Positions 49,350 through 63,100 of a stretch of 64,000 nt of DNA are shown piece by piece. The position numbers and the translations under genes are program-made. Within the stretch, counting starts at the first letter, position 1. Each line of letters opens with the position of its first letter. The stretch is from positions 126,501 through 190,500 of the forward strand of contig OY855912.1 of the NCBI GenBank assembly GCA_963693305.1, in the 5' to 3' direction. The notes below the pieces were generated by a model. That model ran no database searches, was not told the DNA's origin, and worked only from the letters and a program-made list of their open reading frames with translations. This stretch comes from Meandrina meandrites. Lineage: Eukaryota; Cnidaria; Anthozoa; Scleractinia; Meandrinidae.

Positions 49350-52300
49350 GGGTGGGGTTTTCCAAGCAGCGGAAAAAGCCGGGTTGACGAAGGTCGTCGA
49401 ATTGCGTTCGAAACGCGTATTTTCAACTTTCCCCATCGGGGAGAAACGAAAAAACACTCTTGGTATCGAATTTTACAATTTCGGACTCCTGCCACCAATT
49501 TGAGTGGGCTTTTCCTAGCAGCGGAAAAAGCCGGGTTGACGAAAGTGGTCCAATTGCGTTCGAAACGCGTTTTTTCAACTTTCCCCATCGGGGAGAAACG
49601 AAAAAACACGCTTGGGATGGAATTTTACAATTTCGGTTTCCTGCCACCATTTTGGGTGGGCTTTTCCAAGCAGCGGAAAAAGCCGGGTTCACGAAGGTCG
49701 TCGAATTGCGTTGAAAACGCGTTTTTTCAACTTTCCCATTCAGAGCGAAACGAAAAAACACCCTTAGGATCGAATTTTACAATTTCGGTTTCATGGCACC
49801 ATTTTGGGTGGGCTTATCCAAGCAGCAGAAAAAGCCGGGTTGACGAAGGTCGTCCAATTGCGTTCAAAACGAGTTTTTTGAACTTTGCCCATCGGGGAGA
49901 AACGAAAAAACACGCTTGGGATCGAATTTTACAATTTCGGTTTCCTGCCACCATTTTGGGTGGGCTTTTCCAAGCAGCGGAAAAAGCCGGGTTGACGAAG
50001 GTCGTCCAATTGCGTTCAAAACGCGTTTTTTCAACTTTCCCCATCGGGGCGAAGCGAAAAAACACCCTTGGGATCGAATTTTACAATTTCGGTTTCCTGC
50101 CACCATTTTGGGTGGGCTTTTCCAAGCAGCGGAAAAAGCCGGGTTGACGAAGGTCGTCCAATTGCTTTCAAAACGCGTTTTTTCAACTTTCCCCATCGGG
50201 GCGAAGCGAAAAAACACCCTTGGGATCGCATTTTACAATTTCGGTTTCCTGCCACCATTTTGGGTGGGCTTTTCCAAGCAGCGGAAAAAGCCGGGTTGAC
50301 GAAGGTCGTCCAATTGCGTTCAAAACGCGTTTTTTCAACTTTCCCCATCGGGGCGAAGCGAAAAAACACCCTTGGGATCGAATTTTACAATTTCGGTTTC
50401 CTGCCACCATTTTGGGTGGGCTTTTCCAAGCAGCGGAAAAAGCCGGGTTCACGAAGGTCGTTTAATTGCTTTCAAAACGCGTTTTTTCAACTTTCCCCAT
50501 CGGGGCGAAACGAAAAAACACCCTTGGGATCGAATTTTACAATTTCGGTTTCATGCCACCATTTTGGGTGGGCTTTTCCAAGCACCGGAAAAAGCCGGGT
50601 TGACGAAGGTCGTCCAATTGCGTTCAAAACGCGTTTTTTTCAACTTTCCCCATCGGGGCGAAGCGAAAAAACACCCTTGGGATCGAATTTTACAATTTCG
50701 GTTTCCTGCCACCATTTTGGGTGGGCTTTTCCAAGTAGCGGAAAAAGCCGGGTTGACGAAGGTCGTCCAATTGCGTTCAAAACGCGTTTTTTCAACTTTC
50801 CCCATCGGGGCGAAGCGAAAAAACACCCTTGGGATCGAATTTTAAAGTTTCGGTTTCATGCCACCATTTTGGGTGGGCTTTTCCAAGCAGCGGAAAAAGC
50901 CGGGTTCACGAAAGTGGTCCAATTACGTTCAAAACGCGTTTTGTTAAATTTCCCCATCGGGGGGAAGCGAAAAAACAGCCTTGGGATCGAATTTTACAAT
51001 TTCGGTTTCATGGCACCATTTTGGGTGGGCTATTCCAAGCAGCGCAAAAAGCCGGGTTGACGAAGGTCGTCCAAATGCGTTCAAAACGCGTTTTTTCGAC
51101 TTTCCCCATCGGAGCGAAACGCAGAAACACCCTTGGAATCGATTTTACCAATTTCGATTTCATACCACCATTTTGAGTGGGCTTTTGCAAGCAGTGCAAA
51201 AAGCCGGGTTGACGAAGGTCGTCCAATTGCGTTCAAAACGCGTTTTTTCGACTTTCCCCATCGGAGCGAAACGCAGAAACACCCTTGGAATCGATTTTAC
51301 CAATTTCGATTTCATACCACCATTTTGAGTGGGCTTTTGCAAGCAGTGCAAAAAGCCTGGTTGACGAAGGTCGTCCAATTGCGTTCAAAACGCGTTTTTT
51401 CGAGAATCCCCATCGGGGCGAAACGAAAAAACACCCTTGGGATCGAATTCCACGAGGTCGGTTTCACACCACCATTTTGGGTGGGCTTTTCCCAGCAACG
51501 CAAAAAGGCGGGTTGACGAAGGTCGTCCAATTTCGTTCAAAACTCGTTTTTTCGACTTTCCCCATTGGGGCGAAACGAAAAAACACCCTTGGGTTCGAAT
51601 TCCAGGAGGTCGGTTTCATACCCCTATTTTTGCTGGGCTTTACCAAGCAGCGGAAAACGCCGGGTTCACGAAGGTCGTCCAATTGCGTTCAAAACTCGTT
51701 TTGTCGAGTTTCCCCATCGGGGCGAAACGAAAAAAACACCCTTGTGATCGAATTCCACGAGGTCGGTTTCATACCACCATTTTGGGTGGGATTTTCGAAG
51801 CAGCGCAAAACGCCGGTTTGACCAAGGTCGTCCAATTGGGTTGAAAACTCGTTTTTTCGAGTTTCCCCATTGGGGCGAAACAAAAAAACACCCTTGCGAT
51901 CAAATTCCACAAGGTCGGTTTCATACCACCATTATGGGTGGGCTAGCTTTTACAAGCAGTGCAAAAAGGCGGGTTGACGAAGGTCGTTTTTTCGACTTTC
52001 CCCATTGGGGCGAAACAAAAAAACACCCTTGCGATCAAATTCCACAAGGTCGGTTTCATACCACCATTATGGGTGGGCTAGCTTTTACAAGCAGTGCAAA
52101 AAGGCGGGTTGACGAAGGTCGTTTTTTCGACTTTCCCCATCGGGGCGAAACGAAAAAACACCCTTGGTATCGAATTTCACGAGGTCGGTTTCATACCCCT
52201 ATTTTTACTGGGCTTTACCAAGCAGCGGAAAATGCCGGGTTGACGAAGGTCGTCCAATTTCGTTCAAAACTCGTTTTGTCGAGTTTCCCCATCGGGGCGA

Positions 52301-52998
52301 AACGAAAAAACACCCTTGTGATCGAATTCCACGAGGTCGGTTTCATACCACCATTTTGGGTGGGATTTTCCAAGCAGCGCAAAACGCCGGTTTGACCAAG
52401 GTCGTCCAATTGGGTTGAAAACTCGTTTTGTCGAGTTTCCCCATCGGGACGGAACAAAAAAACACCCTTGGGATCAAATTCCACGAGGTCGGTTTCATAC
52501 CACCATTTTTGCTGGGCTTTTGCAAGCAGTGCAAAAAGGCGGGTTGACGAATGTCGTCCAATTGCGTTGAAAACTCGTTTTTTCGAGTTTCCCCATCGGG
52601 GCGAAACGAAAAAACACCCTTTGGATCGAATTCCACAAGGTCGGCTTCATACCACCATTTTGGGTGGGCTTTTCCCAGCAGCGCAAAACGCCAGGTTGAC
52701 GAAGTTCGTCCAATTGCGTTCAAAACTCGTTTTTTCGACTATCCCCATCGGGGCAAAACGAAAAAACACCCTTGGGATCGATTTCCACGAGGTCGGTTTC
52801 ATACCACCATTTTGGGGTGGATTTACCAAGTAGTGGAAAACCCTGGGTTGACGAAGGTCGTCCAATTGCGTTCAAAACTCGTTTTTTTGAGATTCCCCAT
52901 CGAGGCGAAACGAAAAAACACCCTTGGGATCGAATTCCACGAGTTTGGTTTCAATCCACAATTTTGGGTCGGCTTTTGCAAGCAGCGCAAAAAGCCAG
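49350..52998 (-). repeat. Satellite B array, minus orientation (right arm of palindrome 2)
   Basis: About 24 units. From about 49916 to 50845 the B2 units are unusually uniform (all carry GGGGCGAAGCGAAAAAACAC), a sign of recent single-unit amplification. Transitional units with GATTTTACCAATTTCG lie near 51140-51300, and B1 units run from about 51410 to the boundary. Two units near 51841-52140 lack 21 bp and carry a TAGC insertion (spacing 135 bp), matching the odd units near 10160-10400. Confidence 0.95.
49916..50845 (-). repeat. Homogenised run of B2 monomers
   Basis: Successive 152-bp units starting at about 49916, 50068, 50220 and 50372 differ by only a few bases each and share the GAAGCG variant. 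One unit near 50470-50640 has GCACCGG in place of GCAGCGG and one extra T. This is the most uniform part of either satellite. Confidence 0.8.
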
Positions 52999-55900
52999 CT
53001 GTGTAGTGCACAGAGTACAGTGTACCGTGTCTAGTGCAGAGAGTACAGTGTACCCTGTATAGTGCACAGTGCAGAGAGTACAGTTTACCGTGTATGGTGC
53101 ACAGTGCACAGTGCACAGAGTACAGTGTACCGTGTATAGTGCACAGCGCACAGAGTACAGTGTATATACCTTGTATATACCGTATATACTACTATACCGT
53201 GTATAGTGCACAGTGCACAGAGTACAGTGTACCGTGTATAGTGCACAGTGCACAGTGCACAGAGTACAGTGTACCGTGTATAGTGCACAGTGCACAGTGC
53301 ACATTGCACAGAGTACAGTGTACCGTGTATAGTGCACAGTGCACAGAGTACAGTGTACCGTGTATAGTGCACAGAGTACTGTGTACCGTGTATGGTGTAC
53401 AGTGCATAGATTACAGTGTACCGTGTATCGTGAACAGAGTACAATGTGCCGTGTATAGTGCACAGAGTACAGTGTACCATGTATAGTTCACAGTGCACAG
53501 AGTACAGTGTACCGTGTATAGTACACAGTGCACAGGGTACAGTGTACCGTGTATAGTGCACAGTGCACAGAGTACAGTGTACCGTGTTTAGTGCACAGGG
53601 CATAGAGTACAGTGTACCGTGTATAGTGCAGAGTACAGTGTACTGTGTATAGTGCACAGTGCACAGAGTACAGTGTACCGTGTATAGTGCACAGTGCACA
53701 GCGTACAGTGTACCGTGTATAGTGCACAGCACACAGAGTACAGTGTACCGTGTATAGTGCACAGTGCACAGAGTACAGTGTACCGTGTATAGTGCACAGA
53801 GTACAGTGTACCGTGTATAGTGTACAGTGCACAGAGTACAGTGCACAGAGTACAGTGTACCGTGTATAGTGAACATAGTACAGTGTACCGTGTATAGTGC
53901 ACAGAGTACAGTGTACCGTGTATAGTGCACAGTGCACAGAGTACAGTGTACCGTGTATAGTACACAGTGCACAGGGTACAGTGTACCGTGTATAGTGCAC
54001 AGTGCACAGAGTACAGTGTACCGTGTTTAGTGCACAGGGTATAGAGTACAGTGTACCGTGTATAGTGCAGAGTACAGTGTACTGTGTATAGTGCACAGTG
54101 CACAGAGTACAGTGTACCGTGTATAGTGCACAGTGCACAGCGTACAGTGTACCGTGTATAGTGCACAGCACACAGAGTACAGTGTACCGTGTGTAGTGCA
54201 CAGTGCACAGAGTACAGTGTACCGTGTATAGTGCACAGTGAACAGAGTACAGTGTACCGTGTATAGTGCACAGTGCACAGAGTACAGTGTACCGTGTTTA
54301 GTGCACAGGGCATAGAGTACAATGTACCGTGTAAAGTGCAGAGTACAGTGTACTGTGTATAGTGCACAGTACACAGAGTACAGTGTACCGTGTATAGTGC
54401 AAAATGCACAGCGTACAGTGTACCGTGTATAGTGCACAGCACACAGAGTACAGTGTACCGTGTATAGTGCACAGTGCACAGAGTACAGTGCACCGTGTAT
54501 AGTGCACAGTGCACAGAGTACAGTGTACCGTGTATAGTGCACGGTGCACAGAGTACAGTGTACCGTGTATAGTGCACATTGCACAGAGTACAGTTTACCA
54601 CGTATAGTGCACAGGGCACAGAGTACAGTGTACCGTGGATAGTGCACAGAGTACAGGGTACTGTGTATAGTGGACAGTGCACAGAGTACAGTGTACCGTG
54701 TATAGTGCACAGTGCACAGTGTACCATGTATAGTGAACAGAGTACAGTGTACCGTGTATAGTAAAAAGTGCACAGAGTACAGTGTACCGTGTATAGTGCA
54801 CAGAGTACAGTGTACCGTTTAAAGTGCACAGTGCACAAAGTACAGTGTACTGTGTATAGTGCACAGAGTACAGTGTACCGTGTATTAGAAAACAGTGCAC
54901 AGTGCACAGAGTACAGTGTACCGTGTATAGTGCACAGTGCAGAGAGTACACTGTACCGTGTATAGTGCACAGTGCACAGTGCACAGAGTACAGTGTACCG
55001 TGTATAGTGCACAGCGCACAGAGTACAGTGTACCGTGTATAGTGCACAGAGTACTGTGTACCGTGTATGGTGTACACTGCACAGAGTACAGTGTACCATG
55101 TATAGTGAACAGAGTACAGTGTGCAGTGTATAGTGCACAGAGTACAGTGTACCGTGTATAGTGCACAGTGCACAGAGTACAGTGTACCGTGTATAGTACA
55201 CAGTGCACAGGGTACAGTGTACCATGTATAGTGCACAGTGCACAGAGTACAGTGTACCGTGTATAGTGCACAGAGTACTGTGTACCGTGTATGGTGTACA
55301 GTGCACAGAGTACAGTGTACCTTGTATAGTGAACCGAGTACAGTGTGCCGTGTATAGTGCACAGAGTACAGTGTACCGTGTATAGTGCACAGTGCACAGA
55401 GTACAGTGTACCGTGTATAGTGCACAGTGCACAGAGTACAGTTTACCGTGTATAGTGCACAGTGCACAGAGTACAGTGTACCGTGTATAGTGCACAGTGC
55501 ACAGTGCACAGAGTACAGTGTACCGTGTATAGTGCACAGCGCACAGAGTACAGTGTATATACCGTGTATATACCGTGTATATACCGTGTATATACCGTAT
55601 ATACTACTATACCGTGTATAGTGCACAGTGCACAGAGTACAGTGTACCGTGTATAGTGCACAGCACACAGAGTACAGTGTACCGTGTATAGTGCACAGAG
55701 TACTGTGTATCGTGTATGGTGTATAGTGCACAGAGTACAGTGTACCGTGTATAGTGCACAGAGTAGAGTGTACCGTGTATAGTGCACAGTGCACAGAGTA
55801 CAGTGTACCGTGCATAGTGCACAGTGCAGAGAGTACAGTGTACCGTGTATAGTGCAAAGAGTACAGTGTACCGTGTATAGTGCACAGTGAACAGAGTACA

Positions 55901-58900
55901 GTGTGCCGTGTATAGTGCACAGTGCACAGAGTACAGTGTACCGTGTATAGTGCACAGCGCACAGAGTACAGTGTATATACCGTGTATATACCGTGTATAT
56001 ACCGTGTATATACCGTATATACTACTATACCGTGTATAGTGCACAGTGCACAGAGTACAGTGTACCGTGTATAGTGCACAGTGCACAGTGCACAGAGTAC
56101 AGTGTACCGTGTATAGTGCACAGAGTACAGTGTAATGTGTATAGTGCACAGAGTAGAGTGTACCGTGTATAGTGCACAGTGCACAGAGTACAGTGTACCG
56201 TGCATAGTGCACAGTGCACTGAGTCCAGTGTACCGTGTATAGTGCACAGTGCACAGAGTACAGTGTACCGTGTATAGTGCACAGTGCACAGAGTACAGTG
56301 TACGGTGTATAGTGCACAGTGCACAGTGCACAGAGTACAGTGTACCGTGTATAGTGCACAGTGCACAGTGCACAGAGTACAGTGTACCGTGTATAGTGCA
56401 CAGCGCACAGAGTACAGTGTACCGTGTATAGTGCACAGAGTACTGTGTAACGTGTATGGTGTACAGTGCACAGAGTACAGTGTACCGTGTATAGTGAACA
56501 GAGTACAGTGTGCCGTGTATAGTGCACAGTGCACAGTGCACAGAGTACAGTGTACCGTGTATAGTGCACAGAGTACAGTGTACCGTGTTTAGTGCACAGG
56601 GCATAGAGTACAGTGTACCGTGTATAGTGCAGAGTACAGTGTACTGTGTATAGTGCACAGTGCACAGAGTACAGTTTACTGTGTATAGTGCACAGTGCAC
56701 AGCGTACAGTGTACCGTGTATAGTGCACAGCACACAGAGTACAGTGTACCGTGTATAGTGCACAGTGCACAGAGTACAGTGTACCGTGTATAGTGCACAG
56801 TGCACAGAGTACAGTGTACCGTGTATAGTGCACAGTGCACAGAGTACAGTGTACCGTGTATAGTGCACAGTGCACAGAGTACAGTGTACCGTGTATAGTG
56901 CACAGAGTACAGTGTACCATGTATAGTGTACAGTGCACAGAGTACAGTGCACAGAGTACAGTGTACCGTGTATAGTGAACATAGTACAGTGTACCGTGTA
57001 TAGTGCACATAGTACAGTGTACCGTGTTTAGTGCACAGTGCACAGAGTACAGTGTACCGTGTATACTGCACATTGCACAGAGTACAGTGTACCGTGTATA
57101 GAGCACAGTGCACTGAGTCCAGTGTACCGTGTATAGTGCACAGTGCACAGAGTACAGTGTACAGTGTATAGTGCACATTGCACAGAGTACAGTGTACCGT
57201 GTATAGTGCACAGTGCACAGTGCACAGAGTACAGTGTACCGTGTATAGTGCACAACGCACAGAGTACAGTGTATATACCGTGTATATACCGTGTATATAC
57301 CGTATATACTACTATACCGTGTATAGTGCACAGTGCACAGAGTACAGTGTACCGTGTATAGTGCACAGTGCACAGTGCACAGAGTACAGTGTACCGTGTA
57401 TAGTGCACAGAGTACAGTGTACCGTGTATAGTGCACAGAGTAGAGTGTACCGTGTATAGTGCACAGTGCACAGAGTACAGTGTACCGTGTATAGTGCACA
57501 TTGCACAGAGTACAGTGTACCGTGTATAGTGCACAGTGCACAGTGCATAGAGTACAGTGTACCGTGTATAGTGCACAGCGCACAGAGTACAGTGTATATA
57601 CCGTGTATAAACCGAGTATATACCGTATATACTACTATACCGTGTATAGTGCACAGTGCACAGAGTACAGTGTACCGTGTATAGTGCACAGTGCACAGTG
57701 CACAGAGTACAGTGTACCGTGTATAGTGCACAGAGTACGGTGTACCGTGTATAGTGCACAGAGTAGAGTGTACCGTGTATAGTGCACAGTGCATAGAGTA
57801 CAGTGTACCGTGCATAGTGCACAGTGCACTGAGTCCAGTGTACAGTGCACAGTGCACAGTGCACAGAGTACAGTGTACAGTGTATAGTGCACAGTGCACA
57901 GTGCACAGAGTACAGTGTACCGTGTATAGTGCACAGCACACATAGTACAGTGTACCGTGTATAGTGCACAGAGTACAGTGTACCGTGTATAGTGCACAGA
58001 GTAGAGTGTACCGTGTATAGTGCACAGTGCACAGAGTACAGTGTACCGTGCATAGTGCACAGTGCACTGAGTCCAGTGTACAGTGCACAGTGCACAGTGC
58101 ACAGAGTACAGTGTACAGTGTATAGTGCACAGTGCACAGTGCACAGAGTACAGTGTACCGTGTATAGTGCACATTGCACAGAGTACAGTGTACCACGTAT
58201 AGTGCACAGGGCACAGAGTACAGTGTACCGTGGATAGTGCACAGAGTACAGGGTACTGTGTATAGTGGACAGTGCACAGAGTACAGTGTACCGTGTATAG
58301 TGCACAGTGCACAGTGTACCATGTATAGTGAACAGAGTACAGTGTACCGTGTATAGTGCACAGCACACAGAGTACAGGGTACCGTGTTTAGTGCACAGTG
58401 CACAGAGTACAGTGCACCGTGTAAAGTGCACAGTGCACAGAGTACAGTGTACCTTGTATAGTGCACGCTGCACAGAGTACAGTGTACCGTGTATAGTGCA
58501 CAGTGCACAGAGTACAGTGTACCACGTATAGTGCACAGGGCACAGAGTACAGTGTACTGTGGATAGTGCACAGAGTACAGGGTACTGTGTATAGTGGACA
58601 GTGCACAGAGTACAGTGTACCGTGTATAGTGCACAGCGCACATAGTACAGTGTACCGTGTATAGTGCACAGAGTACTGTGTACCGTGTATGGTGTACAGT
58701 GCACAGAGTACAGTGTACCCTGTATAGTGCACAGAGTACAGTGTACCGTGTATAGTGCACAGAGTACAGTGTACCGTGTATAGTGCACAGTGCACAGAGT
58801 ACAGTGTACCGTGTATAGTACACAGTGCACAGGGTACAGTGTACCGTGTATAGTGCACAGTGCACAGAGTACAGTGTACCGTGTTTAGTGCACAGGGCAT

Positions 58901-60151
58901 AGAGTACAGTGTACCGTGTATAGTGCAGAGTACAGTGTACTGTGTATAGTGCACAGTGCACAGAGTACAGTGTACCGTGTATAGTGCACAGTGCACAGCG
59001 TACAGTGTACCGTGTATAGTGCACAGCACACAGAGTACAGTGTACCGTGTGTAGTGCACAGTGCACAGAGTACAGTGTACCGTGTATAGTGCACAGTGCA
59101 CAGAGTACAGTGTACCGTGTATAGTGCACAGTGCACAGAGTACAGTGTACCGTGTATAGTGCACAGTGCACAGAGTACAGTGTACCGTGTATAGTGCACA
59201 GAGTACAGTGTACCGTGTAAAGTGCACAGTGCATAGAGTACAGTGTACCGTGTATAGTGCACAGTGCACAGTGCAAAAAGTACAGTGTACCGTGTATAGT
59301 GCACAGCGCACAGAGTACAGTGTAAATACCGTGTATATACCGTGTATATACCGTATATACTACTATACCGTGTATAGTGCACAGTGCACAGAGTACAGTG
59401 TACCGTGTATAGTGCACAGTGCACAGTTCACAGTGTACAGTGTACCGTGTATAGTGCACAGAGTACAGTGTACCATGTATAGTGCACAGAGTAGAGTGTA
59501 CCGTGTATAGTGCACAGTGCACAGAGTACAGTGTACCGTGCATAGTGCACAGTGCACTGAGTCCAGTGTACAGTGTATAGTGCACAGTGCACAGAGTACA
59601 GTGTACCTTGTATAGTGCACAGTGCACAGAGTACAGTGTTCCGTGTATAGTGCACAGTGCACAGTCCACAGAGTACAGTGTACCGTGTATAGTGCACAGT
59701 GCACAGTGCACAGAGTACAGTGTACCGTGTATAGTGCACAGCGCACAGAGTACAGTGTACCGTGTATAGTGCACAGAGTACTGTGTACCGTGTATGGTGT
59801 ACAGTGCACAGAGTACAGTGTACCGTGTATAGTGAACAGAGTAAAGTGTACCGTGTATAGTGCACAGTGCACACAGTACAGTGTACCGTGTATAGTACAC
59901 AGTGCACAGGGTACAGTGTACCGTGTATAGTGCAGAGTGCACAGAGTACAGTGTACCGTGTTTAGTGCACAGGGCATAGAGTACAGTGTACCGTGTATAG
60001 TGCAGAGTACAGTGTACTGTGTATAGTGCACAGTGCACAGAGTACAGTGTACCGTGTATAGTGCACAGTGCACAGCGTACAGTGTACCGTGTATAGTGCA
60101 CAGCACACAGAGTACAGTGTACCGTGTATAGTGCACAGTGCATAGAGTACA
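52999..60151 (-). repeat. Satellite A array, minus orientation (block 6)
   Basis: Starts with CTGTGTAGTGCACAGAG as at 11218. Variant CAATGTGCCG ends at 53451, 453 bp from the boundary, seven more than the usual 446. The GTGTATTAGAAAACAGTGC marker is near 54879-54897 with its CCACGTATAGTGC partner near 54598. Further CACGTATAG copies lie near 58194 and 58523. TATA-rich boxes lie near 53160, 55556, 55973, 57272, 57594 (degenerate) and 59323. The 943-codon open frame at 57312-60143, the longest in the window, is a repeat artefact. Confidence 0.95.
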
Positions 60152-60159
60152 GTGTACCG
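60152..60159. repeat. Inversion centre J2' within satellite A (8-bp spacer)
   Basis: A left arm ending GAGTACA (60145-60151) faces TGTACTCTGTGC (from 60160) across GTGTACCG, the reverse complement of the J2 spacer. The diagnostic CTCTGTGCTCTGTG is now on the right side, so flanks and spacer are both flipped relative to J2. Confidence 0.9.
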
Positions 60160-63100
60160 TGTACTCTGTGCTCTGTGCACTATACACGGTACACTGTACG
60201 CTGTGCACTGTGCACTATACACTGTACACTGTACTCTGTGCACTGTGCACTATACACAGTACACTGTACTCTGCACTATACACAGTACACTGTACTCTAT
60301 GCCGTGTGCACTAAACACGGTACACTGTACTCTGTGCACTGTGCAATATACACGGTACACTGTACCCTGTGCACTGTGTACTATACACGGTACACTGTAC
60401 TCTGAGCACTGTGCACTATACACGGTACACTGTACTCTGTGCACTATACACGGCACACTGTACTCTGTTCACTATACACGGTACACTGTACTCTGTGCAC
60501 TGTACACCATACACGGTACACAGTACTCTGTGCACTATACACGGTACACTGTACTCTGTGCGCTGTGCACTGTGCACTATACACGGTACACTGTACTCTG
60601 TGCACTGTGCACTATACACTGTACACTGGACTCTGTGCACCGTGCACTATGCACGGTACACTGGACTCAGTGCACTGTGCACTATGCACGGTACACTGTA
60701 CTCTGTGCACTGTGCACTATACACGGTACACTCTACTCTGTGCACTATACACGGTACACTGTACTCTGTGCACTATACATGGTACACTGTACTCTGTGCA
60801 CTGTGGACTGTGCACTATACACGGTACACTCTACTCTGTGCGCTGTGCACTATACACGGTACACTGTACTCTGTGCACTGTGCACTGTGCACTATACACG
60901 GTACACTGTACTCTGTGCACTGTGCACTATACACGGTACACTGTACTCTGTGCACTGTGCACTATACACGGTACACTGGACTCAGTGCACTGTGCTCTAT
61001 ACACGGTACACTGTACTCTGTGCACTGTGCACTATACACGGTACACTGTACTCTGTGCACTATACACGGTACACTGTACTCTTTGCACTATATACGGTAC
61101 ACTGTACTCTGTGCACTATACACGGTACACTGTACTCTCTGCACTGTGCAGTAGGCATGGTACACTGTACTCTGTGCACTGTGCACTATACACGGTACAC
61201 TCTACTCTGTGCACTATACACGGTACACTGTACTCTGTGCACTATACACGGTACACTGTACTCTGTGCACTATAAACGGTACACTGTAATCTGTGCACTG
61301 TGCACCATACACGGTACACTGTGTACTCTCTTCACTGTGCACTATACACGGTACACTGTACTCTGTGCACTGTACACCATACACGGTACACAGTACTCTG
61401 TGCACTATACACGGTACACTGTACTCTATGCCCTGTGCACTAAACACGGTACACTGTACTCTGTGCACTGTGCACTGTGCACTATACACGGTACACTGTA
61501 CTCTGTGCACTGTGCACTGTGCATTATACACGGTACACTATACTCTGTGCACTGTGCGCTGTGCACTATACACGGTACACTGTACTCTTTGCACTGTGCA
61601 CTGTGCACTATACACGGTACACTGTACTCTGTGCAATGTGCACTATACACGGTACACTGTACTCTGTGCACTGTGCACTGTTTTCAATTACACGGTACAC
61701 TGTACTCTGTGCACTATACACAGTACACTGTACTCTGTGCACTGTGCACTATAAACGGTACACTGTACTCTGTGCACTATACACGGTACACTGTACTCTG
61801 TGCACTGTGTACTATACATGGTACACTGTACTCTGTTCACTATACATGGTACACTGTGCACTGTGCACTATACACGGTACACTGTACTCTCTGCACTGTC
61901 CACTATTCACAGTACCCTGTACTCTGTGCACTATCCACGGTACACTGTACTCTGTGCCCTCTGCACTATACGTGGTACACTGTACTCTGTGCACTGTGCA
62001 CTATACACGGTACACTGTACTCTGTGCACCGTGCACTATACAAGGTACACTGTACTCTGTGCACTGTGCACTATACACGGTGCACTGTACTCTGTGCACT
62101 GTGCACTATACACGGTACCCTGTACTCTGTATGCTGTGCACTATACACGGTACACTGTACGATGTGCACTGTGCACTATACACGGTACACTGTACTCTGT
62201 GCACTGTGCACTATACACAGTACACTGTACTCTGCACTTTACACGGTACACTATACTCTATGCCCTGTGCACTAAACACGGTACACTGTACTCTGTGCAC
62301 TGTGCACTATACACGGTACACTGTACTCTGTGCACTGTGCACTATACACGGTAAACTGTACTCTGTGCACTGTGCACTAAACACGGTACACTGTACTATG
62401 TGCACTATACATGGTACACTGTACTATGTTCACTATACACGGTACACTGTACTCTGTGCACTGTACTCTGTGCATTGTACACTATACACGGTACACTGTA
62501 CTCTGTGCACTATACACGGTACACTGTACTCTGTGCACTGTGCACTATACACGGTACACTGTACTCTGTGCACTGTGCACTATACACGGTACACTGTACT
62601 CTGTGCACTGTGCACTATACACGGTACACTGTACTCTGTGCACTGTGCACTATACACGGTACACTGTACTCTGTGTGCTGTGCACTATACACGGTACACT
62701 GTACGCTGTGCACTGTGCACTATACACGGTACACTGTACTCTGTGCACTGTGTACTATACACAGTACACTGTACTCTGCACTATACACGGTACACTGTAC
62801 TCTATGCCCTGTGCACTAAACACGGTACACTGTACTCTGTGCACTCTGCACTATACACGGTACACTGTACCCTGTGCACTGTGTACTATACACGGTACAC
62901 TGTACTCTGTGCACTGTGCACTATACACGGTACACTGTACTCTGTTCACTATACACGGTACACTGTCTTCTGTGCACTGTACACCATACACGGTACACAG
63001 TACTCTGTGCACTATACACGGTACACTGTACTCTGTGCGCTGTGCACTATACACGGTACACTGTACTCTGTGCACTGTGCACTCTGCACTATACACGGTA

